A stretch of DNA of 64,000 bases from an uncultured Draconibacterium sp. GTDB lineage: Bacteria > Bacteroidota > Bacteroidia > Bacteroidales > Prolixibacteraceae. The position numbers were made by a program, and so were the translations under genes. The notes beneath the pieces are model-generated. The model had not been told where the DNA came from. It was given only the letters and a program-made list of their open reading frames with translations, and searched no databases. Below are positions 57,204 through 64,000 of the stretch, one piece after another (position 1 is the first letter of the stretch; the number at the start of each line of letters is the position of its first letter). Location of the stretch: the NCBI RefSeq assembly GCF_963677575.1, contig NZ_OY782038.1:2170001-2234000 (forward strand), read 5' to 3'.

Positions 57204-58229
57204 TTAATCCCACTCCCAACCTAAGCTGGTTTTAAATACAAAATCGTTTTTCGCTACATCAACCAGCGGGTCACTGTCGAAGTTATGCACATAGCTTAGT
57301 TTTACGTAAAAATCGAGCGGCAGATCGTATTTCAGCGAAGTATCCATATCGATACGCCACCTTCCCCAATCCGACAAACTAGGATATGTGGTTAACTTAA
57401 ACTGAAACGACAGGTCGCCCAAATCGTAAGCATTAAAATCGAACAGTCCCAGTCCTTCAAAACTTCCCTGCGAGGTAGGCTCGTCGCCGCCATATTTTTC
57501 CTGCGAGAATGCCAGTCCCAAACCCGACTGCATGTACATATGATTGGTACGAATTATGTATAAACCTAAGCCCGTACGAAATGTAGAACGCAGATCAAGC
57601 ATCTGTTCGCTATTACTCAGGAACTCGGCACCACCCAATATCATTCCATTGCCCCAAACATCGCGAACCAGCGTAACTCCGCCATCGGTACGTTTTATCG
57701 GATCAACATCATCCTGAGTCGTTCCCACATTATTTAACTGCGCGCTAATATTCCATTTTATCCCGCGGTAACTCACTTTGGCCGCAGCCGAGGTTTGCCG
57801 CACGTTGTTGGCTTTACTTATAGACAATCCGGCATCAATCGAAATGATTATCCGATCGATAATCCGCTGTTCCAACGATGCAATTTCAACAATCTGATCC
57901 AGGGTAACTGAAATATTATCATCCAGAGTTTGAATGGTTACTTTTTTAGATTCGTCTGGCAAAAAGTTTAAACCGCCATTGTACTTTTGTCCTTCAACGG
58001 TATAAATCATCAGCAACCGGGTACACACTATTCCTTCAACTTCTTCCCAATCTATCTGGAAATCGCTGTCGGCATAATCGGTATCATAAGACAGCACTCC
58101 GCGCTTCATCGATTGAATTTTACCCACCAATACATCACCGTTCGAAGTGTATATTTTATCGTTTTGGGCAATTACCTGATTAAATAAAAAGATTAACAAT
58201 AAAATAATTATACTCTTTCTGCTTTGCAT
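57204..58229 (-). CDS. outer-membrane protein of the DUF481 type
   Basis: 341 residues with a signal peptide (LLLIFLFNQVIAQ). An N-terminal beta domain (NGDVLVGKIQSMKRGVLSYDTDYADSDFQIDW, key residues only) is followed by a twelve-strand-type barrel region from about 130 on, ending SLGWEWD. This fits the YdiY/DUF481 family of salt- or acid-induced outer-membrane proteins. Function is unknown. The next gene is divergent. Confidence 0.82.
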   Translation of the reverse strand: MQSRKSIIILLLIFLFNQVIAQNDKIYTSNGDVLVGKIQSMKRGVLSYDTDYADSDFQIDWEEVEGIVCTRLLMIYTVEGQKYNGGLNFLPDESKKVTIQTLDDNISVTLDQIVEIASLEQRIIDRIIISIDAGLSISKANNVRQTSAAAKVSYRGIKWNISAQLNNVGTTQDDVDPIKRTDGGVTLVRDVWGNGMILGGAEFLSNSEQMLDLRSTFRTGLGLYIIRTNHMYMQSGLGLAFSQEKYGGDEPTSQGSFEGLGLFDFNAYDLGDLSFQFKLTTYPSLSDWGRWRIDMDTSLKYDLPLDFYVKLSYVHNFDSDPLVDVAKNDFVFKTSLGWEWD

Positions 58230-58354
58230 GATTGAAAGATTTAAAAACTTATAAAAATTACGGCATTTCGAAGTTCAATGCAAATATTTTTCAGATTCTG
58301 TTGATTAGCAGATCGTTCAGAATTCATAAAGTATTGAACCTGACCAATATCAAG

Positions 58355-58384
58355 TTGTTAAACCTGAAAAGATTTTTATATTTG
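58355..58384 (+). promoter_or_regulatory. promoter of the DUF819 gene
   Basis: TTG (58355-58357), 19 bases, then TATATTTG (58377-58384), an excellent Bacteroidota promoter. It lies inside the longest possible reading frame of the next gene and so argues that translation starts at 58421, not at 58232. Confidence 0.75.
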
Positions 58385-58420
58385 CCATCTTACATAAAAT
58401 TGAGGCCAAAAAGGAGAAGT

Positions 58421-59680
58421 ATGCAGGAAACAGAACATGTAGAAGCACTTATTAAAAACGATGCTGTAGTATTAGGACTATTATTGGCATTACTGGCCGT
58501 TATTTTCTATACCAGCAATTCGTCACGACCGATTTTTAAGAAATTCTACAGTGTTGTTCCCATGCTGTTACTCTGCTATTTTTTACCCAGTTTACTCACT
58601 ACTTTTAATATTGTCGACGGCGAGAATTCGCAGCTTTATTTTATGGCATCGCGTTACTTGCTGCCGGCGAGCTTGGTTTTGCTAACACTCAGCATCAACC
58701 TTAAAGAAGTGTTTAAATTGGGAAGCAAAGCGCTTATTATGTTCCTTACCGGTACCGTAGGTGTTATTATTGGCGGGCCAATTGCCATTTTAATTGCCTC
58801 GGTAATTAATCCTGATTTAATTGGAGGTGCAGGCCCCGATGCCGTTTGGCGCGGTATGACAACCATTGCCGGAAGCTGGATTGGCGGTGGTGCCAACCAG
58901 GCAGCCATGTACGAAATTTTTAAACCATCGGATCATTTGTACTCGATAATGATTACCGTTGATGTATTGGTTGCCGAAGTGTGGATGGCCATTGTGCTCA
59001 TCGGTGTAGGAAAATCAAAACAAATCGATAAACATTTTAAAGCCGACGCCAGCAGTGTTACTCAGCTGAAAGATCACATGCACGAATTCAGCCAGAAAAT
59101 AGCACGTATACCAAGCAGCACCGACCTAATGGTTATTGCTGCCATCGGGCTTGGCGTTACCGGGTTTGCGCATTTGGTGTCCGATTGGATCGCTCCATAT
59201 ATCGAGGTTCATGCTCCGGCGCTAAACAAGTTCAGTTTAACCTCTAAATTCTTCTGGTTAATTATCATTTCAACAACAGTTGGGATTGCTTTGTCGTTTA
59301 CCAAACTCAGGAATTACGAAGGTGCTGGAGCGTCAAAACTCGGTACTATTTTCATTTATATATTAGTGGCCACCATTGGTATGAAAATGGATGTTGGTAA
59401 GATTTTCGATAACCTGGGATTATTCCTGGTTGGTGGAATCTGGATGTCTATTCATGTTATTTTACTGCTGATTGTCGGGAAACTAATCCGTGCTCCTTAT
59501 TTTTTCCTTGCGGTTGGTAGTAAAGCAAACATTGGAGGTGCGGCAAGTGCTCCGGTTGTGGCGGCTGCATTTCACCCGTCACTGGCACCTGTTGGTGTTT
59601 TACTTGCGGTTTTAGGTTATGCTTTAGGAACTTACGGAGCGTGGATGTGCGGACTGCTGATGCAAGTGGTAGCGGCTTAA
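58421..59680 (+). CDS. DUF819 family membrane protein
   Basis: 419 residues from the ATG at 58421, which has a rare AAGGAG ribosome-binding site 6 bases upstream and a promoter at 58355; an in-frame ATG at 58232 would add 63 residues without membrane character. About eleven membrane segments. The two glycine-rich repeats WIGGGANQAAMYEIF and ANIGGAASAPVVAAAFH, one in each half, mark the DUF819/YjcL family, possibly transporters with an inverted-repeat fold. The substrate is unknown. Confidence 0.9.
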   Translation: MQETEHVEALIKNDAVVLGLLLALLAVIFYTSNSSRPIFKKFYSVVPMLLLCYFLPSLLTTFNIVDGENSQLYFMASRYLLPASLVLLTLSINLKEVFKLGSKALIMFLTGTVGVIIGGPIAILIASVINPDLIGGAGPDAVWRGMTTIAGSWIGGGANQAAMYEIFKPSDHLYSIMITVDVLVAEVWMAIVLIGVGKSKQIDKHFKADASSVTQLKDHMHEFSQKIARIPSSTDLMVIAAIGLGVTGFAHLVSDWIAPYIEVHAPALNKFSLTSKFFWLIIISTTVGIALSFTKLRNYEGAGASKLGTIFIYILVATIGMKMDVGKIFDNLGLFLVGGIWMSIHVILLLIVGKLIRAPYFFLAVGSKANIGGAASAPVVAAAFHPSLAPVGVLLAVLGYALGTYGAWMCGLLMQVVAA

Positions 59681-59700
59681 ACACAACTTTCCTTCGCTAA

Positions 59701-60192
59701 TCAGAAAAGGTTAAAAAATTCGTGAAGGACAACAAATATTACAATGGCAACTAAAATTGCCATTGATACGACCATGGCGTTTCGCACAAAACGGTTTCGT
59801 TTTTCCAGCTCTATAACTTTCGATATTTTAGCAATTTTATTGTACACCTTTTTCAGCGCAATATCGGTGTCTTTTATAATGTAATCGTAGGCGCCATACT
59901 TTATTGAATTCACAGCCACTTCCATGTCTTCGTGCGAAGTCAGAAAAATAAACTCGGTGCGTTTACTCATTTTCTTTACCGCCTGCAAAACGGCAATTCC
60001 TGTGGTATCATTCAAATGATAATCCTCAACAACAATATCAGGACGTTCGCCTTTGTTTACAGCAGCCAGACAATCCTCAGCATTATAAAACGATTTAACT
60101 CTTTTCATTCCTTGTTTTCGTAGAAATTCAACCACTAGCTTATGGTACAATTTGTTGTCCTCAACTACGAAAATCAGTAAATTCTTATTCAC
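59701..60192 (-). CDS. receiver-domain protein with a C-terminal membrane anchor
   Basis: 163 residues. The receiver domain (about 5-123) is complete: acidic pair E11/D12, phosphoacceptor D57 (IVVEDYHLND), T85 and K107. It has no DNA-binding or enzymatic output. After a basic segment (KVIELEKRNRFVRN) a single membrane helix (about 139-157) ends the protein, so the receiver would be held at the inner face of the membrane. No kinase gene is adjacent. A soluble receiver with a tail anchor is unusual; a scaffold or phosphate-sink role is inference. Confidence 0.88.
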   Translation of the reverse strand: MNKNLLIFVVEDNKLYHKLVVEFLRKQGMKRVKSFYNAEDCLAAVNKGERPDIVVEDYHLNDTTGIAVLQAVKKMSKRTEFIFLTSHEDMEVAVNSIKYGAYDYIIKDTDIALKKVYNKIAKISKVIELEKRNRFVRNAMVVSMAILVAIVIFVVLHEFFNLF

Positions 60193-60341
60193 GATTGCTA
60201 TCTTTTTGTTGTATTTAGCATTTTAAATGTACGATTAATAATTCATTTTCAACGACTCCGATTGTCCCCAACTATTTACCAAAGTTCAATTCCACTGTTC
60301 CAAATTCTTTTGTACATTAGCCACAATCAAAAAATTTAATC

Positions 60342-60440
60342 ATGAAACGAGCATATAAAAAGCTTTTTTATACACAACTTGTCCCGGATAACCGGGAGAA
60401 GTATGATTATGCGAGTTCCATGAGTTACCATAAAAAATAA
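60342..60440 (+). CDS. possible small protein of 32 residues
   Basis: ATG to TAA without interruption: MKRAYKKLFYTQLVPDNREK and a short Tyr/Ser/Lys tail. It is strongly basic and hydrophilic. It has a promoter-like TACATTAG about 30 bases upstream but no homologue known to me. It may be a real small gene or a leader of the hydrolase gene 14 bases downstream. Low confidence. Confidence 0.35.
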   Translation: MKRAYKKLFYTQLVPDNREKYDYASSMSYHKK

Positions 60441-60454
60441 ACAATTATAAACGA

Positions 60455-61264
60455 ATGAAAAACTATATTTTTCTTTCCCTCATCTTCTTTTTAATTGGCG
60501 CGCAAACCCTTGTTGCGCAAGAAACAAAATATGCCACCGACGAAAATATTCTGTATACCTCCGACGCCTCGGCATATGCGCAGGAGCGTTGCAAACTCGA
60601 TATTTATTACCCTGAAAATAAAACCGATTTTACCACTGTGGTTTGGTTTCATGGTGGCGGAATTACCGGTGGAAATAAATTTATTCCGGAGAAATTGAAA
60701 GAACAGGGAATTGCAGTTGTGGCTGTAAACTACCGTTTGTCGCCAAAAGTTAAGTGCCCGGTTTACATAGAAGATGCTGCTGAGGCAGTGGCCTGGACTC
60801 TTAAAAACATTGAAAAATACGGTGGCAGCAAAGACAAAATAGTGGTGAGCGGACATTCGGCCGGCGGGTACCTTACCAGCATGGTTGGCCTGGATAAACA
60901 TTACCTGGCAAAATACGACATTGATGCCAACGATATTGCCATGCTGATTCCTTTTAGCGGGCACACAGTTACCCACTTTACCGTTCGCGACGAAAGAGGA
61001 ATTCCCGGAACACAAGCTATTGTTGACGAATATGCACCACTTTATTTTGTTCGCCCCGACGCTCCTCCAATTATATTTATTACCGGCGACCGCGAACTGG
61101 AAATGCTGGGCCGCTACGAAGAAAATGCTTACATGTGGCGCATGATGAAAGTGGCCGGACATAAAAACTGCAAATTAATGGAACTCGACGGTTTTAACCA
61201 CGGTGAAATGGCTTCGCCCGCACTGGAAGTATTATTGAAAGAAATCAGAGTACTCGACAAATAA
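60455..61264 (+). CDS. secreted alpha/beta hydrolase (esterase/lipase type)
   Basis: 269 residues with a signal peptide (LIFFLIGAQTLVAQ). The oxyanion-hole HGGG (WFHGGGITGGN) and nucleophile S135 in GHSAGG place it in the hormone-sensitive-lipase/BD-FAE group. The Asp and His lie near ITGDREL and GFNHGEM. Short-chain ester or deacetylation activity on a polysaccharide is possible. Next gene follows by 10 bases and is also a hydrolase, so they probably form an operon. Confidence 0.9.
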   Translation: MKNYIFLSLIFFLIGAQTLVAQETKYATDENILYTSDASAYAQERCKLDIYYPENKTDFTTVVWFHGGGITGGNKFIPEKLKEQGIAVVAVNYRLSPKVKCPVYIEDAAEAVAWTLKNIEKYGGSKDKIVVSGHSAGGYLTSMVGLDKHYLAKYDIDANDIAMLIPFSGHTVTHFTVRDERGIPGTQAIVDEYAPLYFVRPDAPPIIFITGDRELEMLGRYEENAYMWRMMKVAGHKNCKLMELDGFNHGEMASPALEVLLKEIRVLDK

Positions 61265-61274
61265 AACAAACGCC

Positions 61275-62675
61275 ATGAAACGGTACACGATTGGCCTTTT
61301 AACCACGCTTCTGCTCAGTTTTTTAATTATTGAAACAGCAATTGCCCAGGAACATGATTTTTCAGGAAACTGGTCGGGGAAAATTAAACTTCCCACCGGC
61401 GAACTGGAGATGATTTTTAAGATCACTCAAAACGAGGGAAAGTACGAAGCAAAAATGGATGTACCAAAACAAAGTGCCACCGATCTGCCCGTTGGTGATG
61501 TAGTGCAAATTGGCGATAGCATTTCAATTGCAGTGCCTGTTATCATGGGAAACTATTCTGGACATTTCTCAACTCCTGACTCTGTTACCGGAAAATGGAA
61601 GCAGAGCGGAATGACATTCGATGTAAATCTTGTAAAAGTTGACAAAGTGGCACCGCTTTTACGTCCGCAAACACCGGAACCTCCATTTCCATATCATTCA
61701 GAGGAAGTGGAATACACCAACCCGGAATCAGGCTTAAAACTGGCCGGGACAATTACCATCCCTGAAAATGCCCAGTCGTGTCCGGCAGTGGTGATGATTA
61801 CAGGTTCGGGAGCGCAGGACCGCAATGAGACAGTATCCGGGCACAAACCTTTTGCAGTAATCGCCGATTATTTAACCCGAAACGGAATTGCCGTTTTACG
61901 TGTTGACGATCGTGGTGTTGGCGGATCTGAAGGAAGTGTTTCCGAATCAACAAGCCTTGATTTTGCAGGCGATGTACTGGCCGGCGTTAAATTTCTGAAA
62001 GACCGCAAAGAAATTGATCCGAAAAAAATCGGATTGATCGGACACAGCGAAGGTGGATTGATCGCCCCAATTGCCGCCACCGAATCAAAAGACATTGCTT
62101 TTATAGTTATGATGGCCGGCCCCGGAACAGTTGGCGAACAAATTCTATACGAGCAAGCGGCTTTAATTGCTAAAGCTGCCGGTCTGCCCGATTTTTCGAT
62201 TGAGCAGCAAAGACTAACACATGAGAAAATTTTTGATGTGTTAAAAAGCGAACCCGACACGGCTAAAGCAAAAGAAAAACTGCGCGAAACACTTTCGCAA
62301 GGAATGTATGCAGGAATGAATGACGATATGAAAAAAGCCATCGATGCGCAGATATCAAGTGTAAACAATACATGGTTTCGTTTTTTCCTGACTTACGATC
62401 CGAAACCAACGCTGGCAAAAGTAAAATGTCCGGTGCTCGCGCTTAATGGCTCAAAAGATCTGCAGGTTCCGGTATCGAACCTGGCAACGATTATAAAAGC
62501 TGTAAACTCAGGATCAAATAGGAACGTTGACACCGTTCGTTTTGCTAATCACAATCATTTCTTTCAGAACTGCGAAACAGGTTCAAACGCCGAATATGCA
62601 CAAATTGAAGAAACCATCGATCCGGAAGTTTTAAAAACGATAAAAGGCTGGATCGTGGAGCAAACAACAAAATAA
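61275..62675 (+). CDS. secreted alpha/beta hydrolase with N-terminal beta domain
   Basis: 466 residues. Signal peptide ends near ETAIAQEH. An N-terminal domain of about 110 residues (FSGNWSGKIKLPTGELEMIFK) precedes the hydrolase fold. The nucleophile is S258 in GHSEGGLI, with RVDDRGVGGSEG at the oxyanion side, and the acid and base near LNGSKDLQVP and NHNHFF. The cap region (about 285-385) is helical. Relatives are annotated as peptidases or esterases of the prolyl-oligopeptidase-like group. The substrate is unknown. Confidence 0.88.
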   Translation: MKRYTIGLLTTLLLSFLIIETAIAQEHDFSGNWSGKIKLPTGELEMIFKITQNEGKYEAKMDVPKQSATDLPVGDVVQIGDSISIAVPVIMGNYSGHFSTPDSVTGKWKQSGMTFDVNLVKVDKVAPLLRPQTPEPPFPYHSEEVEYTNPESGLKLAGTITIPENAQSCPAVVMITGSGAQDRNETVSGHKPFAVIADYLTRNGIAVLRVDDRGVGGSEGSVSESTSLDFAGDVLAGVKFLKDRKEIDPKKIGLIGHSEGGLIAPIAATESKDIAFIVMMAGPGTVGEQILYEQAALIAKAAGLPDFSIEQQRLTHEKIFDVLKSEPDTAKAKEKLRETLSQGMYAGMNDDMKKAIDAQISSVNNTWFRFFLTYDPKPTLAKVKCPVLALNGSKDLQVPVSNLATIIKAVNSGSNRNVDTVRFANHNHFFQNCETGSNAEYAQIEETIDPEVLKTIKGWIVEQTTK

Positions 62676-62676
62676 A

Positions 62677-63213
62677 ATGCAACTTAACACCCAACGATTA
62701 ATTTTACGCCCGGTTGAGGCGAATGACAAACACGCGATTTTAACCTATCGATCGGATGCGGAAACCAATAAATACCAGGGCTGGATTCCGAAAACGATTG
62801 ATGATGTGGAAACCTTTTTCGGGAAATTATCTACCGAATTTAATGTGCCCGACACATGGTTTCAACTAGCCGTGCTTGATAAAAACAGTAACGAATTGAT
62901 TGGCGACATCGGTATCCATTTTATCGACGAGCAACAAGTTGAAATCGGCTACACTATTGCCAAACAACATCAGGGCGTAGGCTTTGTCACCGAAGCTGCC
63001 TTAGCAGTTATCGACTACCTGTTTGGCGAATTGAAAAAACACCGGATAACCGCCTCAATCGATCCGGAAAATGTTGCATCGGTTGCATTGCTTGAAAAAC
63101 TTGGTTTTAGGAAAGAAGCACATTTTGTTGAAAGCCTGTTCTTGAACGATAAGTGGGTTGACGATATTATTTATGCGCTGCTGGCACGGGAATGGAAAAA
63201 CGAGGAATTATAA
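62677..63213 (+). CDS. GNAT family N-acetyltransferase, RimJ/RimL type
   Basis: 178 residues, start 1 base after the preceding stop. The N-terminal LNTQRLILRPVEANDKHAI and the acetyl-CoA site IAKQHQGVGFVTEA are typical of RimJ/RimL-like acetyltransferases, and the C-terminal SVALLEKLGFRKEAHFVES matches the family end. Acceptor unknown. It overlaps the convergent ADP-ribosylglycohydrolase-like gene by 47 bases at its 3' end. Confidence 0.92.
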   Translation: MQLNTQRLILRPVEANDKHAILTYRSDAETNKYQGWIPKTIDDVETFFGKLSTEFNVPDTWFQLAVLDKNSNELIGDIGIHFIDEQQVEIGYTIAKQHQGVGFVTEAALAVIDYLFGELKKHRITASIDPENVASVALLEKLGFRKEAHFVESLFLNDKWVDDIIYALLAREWKNEEL

Positions 63214-64000
63214 ATTCTTTATGCTGGTTTCCGCTATAAGGATTTAATCTTTCAGTTGTTTCCGGAACATACCACCGGTTGTTTTTCAAATCAACTCCAC
63301 CATTCATTTCTTCCTGAACGACTTTATCGATGATCCAGATTCCTTTTTTTGCCATATTTTCAAAGGTATCAACACCATCATCCTCAAAACCAATTCGGGT
63401 TCGCTGAATATCAAAACGGTTCGAAAACTTCCGGCCAAAAGCCTTTTCAACACCATCTTTGCCAATCATAAAACCGATTAAACCTCCCCAGGTTGCAGTT
63501 GGATTATCAGCATCCCAACCGCAGAGTGCTCCTATTTTAATCGTCTCCAACAAATCTCCTTCGCCATAAAACAAACTAACCAGACTTGACGCGAAGTTGA
63601 TTCCGGCAGCAAAACAAGCATTGCAATACAAGTTTCGCGATGTCATATCATATCCATCGGCTTGGTTTACCTGGTATCGTGTATAAACCGAATCGCGAGC
63701 CTGTTCCCACGAAATACCTTCATTGTATTTTGCTTTCATATACTCGTACATGGCTAGGGAATAAGAGGTTTCAGGAAGACGATCTTTCGCCTGTTCCGCC
63801 ATCCAAAACAATTGCTCTTTCACAGGCAAAGTTTTATCAGCTGCAGAGGCCAACGAAAACATCGTCACATAAAATTCCGAAATCCACTCGCTGTTTTCAC
63901 GTGCCGTATTCTGTATCGGCAAGTGTGCCATTTTTAGTGCAACATCCGGGCGGGCAGGAGCAAACAAACCAAAAATTTCGGTGGTTAACTGCGCATCAAT
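63167..64000 (-). CDS. ADP-ribosylglycohydrolase family protein, cut by the window edge
   Basis: At least 277 residues; the reading frame stays open to base 64000, so the start lies beyond the right edge. The family motif CGWDADNPTATWGGLIGFMIG (key residues G-D-A-D-N-x-x-A and G) is the ADP-ribosylglycohydrolase signature in which Asp pairs bind magnesium. Removal of ADP-ribose or a related glycosyl group is the family reaction; many Bacteroidota members are secreted and act on unknown substrates. The last 15 codons overlap the acetyltransferase gene. Confidence 0.85.
   Translation of the reverse strand: MDAQLTTEIFGLFAPARPDVALKMAHLPIQNTARENSEWISEFYVTMFSLASAADKTLPVKEQLFWMAEQAKDRLPETSYSLAMYEYMKAKYNEGISWEQARDSVYTRYQVNQADGYDMTSRNLYCNACFAAGINFASSLVSLFYGEGDLLETIKIGALCGWDADNPTATWGGLIGFMIGKDGVEKAFGRKFSNRFDIQRTRIGFEDDGVDTFENMAKKGIWIIDKVVQEEMNGGVDLKNNRWYVPETTERLNPYSGNQHKEFIIPRFSIPVPAAHK

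Noticed and set aside
60491..61162. 223-codon minus-strand frame opposite the alpha/beta hydrolase
   Set aside because: Antisense shadow; the plus-strand frame has a signal peptide and catalytic motifs.

Overview
The window reads as chromosome of an anaerobic or facultative member of the Bacteroidota, most plausibly class Bacteroidia. This placement is inferred from gene content and signals, not from a marker gene. Promoters I could read have the Bacteroidota form TTG-N19/20-TAnnTTTG (rpsO, the DUF819 gene, one small Cys-rich gene), and most starts lack a Shine-Dalgarno sequence. There are two TonB-dependent receptors, many LxxC lipoproteins, a GH29 fucosidase, and short dispersed palindromes of the type common between genes in this phylum. 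I found no tRNA, rRNA, CRISPR array or complete insertion sequence.

Layout. 1-8600 is an [FeFe]-hydrogenase maturation locus: a TM1266-like regulator, hydG, a GxxExxY gene bordered by inverted repeats, aspartate ammonia-lyase and, after an interruption, hydF. The interruption holds two small secreted Cys/Lys-rich paralogues either side of a histidine kinase/OmpR-type regulator pair. Both small genes carry matching TTAAC direct repeats upstream. Between the second one and hydF lies an array of GGGAGAA heptamers at a 21-bp pitch. 8600-22500 is mostly housekeeping: rpsO-pnp, a prolyl oligopeptidase, a deoxynucleoside kinase, an OmpA/TPR lipoprotein, an M20 dipeptidase and a GH29 fucosidase, plus a MITE-like palindrome and a duplicated terminator module.

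22700-29150 is a tightly packed set: an iron-sulfur protein with an HdrA-like N-terminus, a radical SAM enzyme, a DUF116-polyprenyl synthetase fusion, an alpha-toroid protein and a class II (DxDD) squalene-hopene-cyclase-like enzyme. I read it as a candidate terpenoid pathway that does not depend on a squalene synthase in this window. It is immediately convergent with a six-gene operon on the minus strand (36330 to 29147): b-type cytochrome, membrane-anchored Fe-S flavoprotein, 20-heme cytochrome, 13-heme cytochrome, outer-membrane barrel and OB-fold lipoprotein. In order, these could form a conduit from cytoplasmic reductant to the cell surface. These two systems are the best candidates for undescribed biology here.

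36600-64000 is again mainly ordinary: an M23 peptidase, YitT, leuS, glutamate dehydrogenase, two TonB receptors, an AlkA-type glycosylase, a nitrilase-family amidohydrolase, a C_GCAxxG_C_C protein, a PepSY-associated protein, a HAD phosphatase, the NAD(P)HX repair enzyme, a DUF481 protein, a DUF819 transporter, a membrane-tethered receiver domain, two alpha/beta hydrolases, a GNAT acetyltransferase, and an ADP-ribosylglycohydrolase cut by the right edge.
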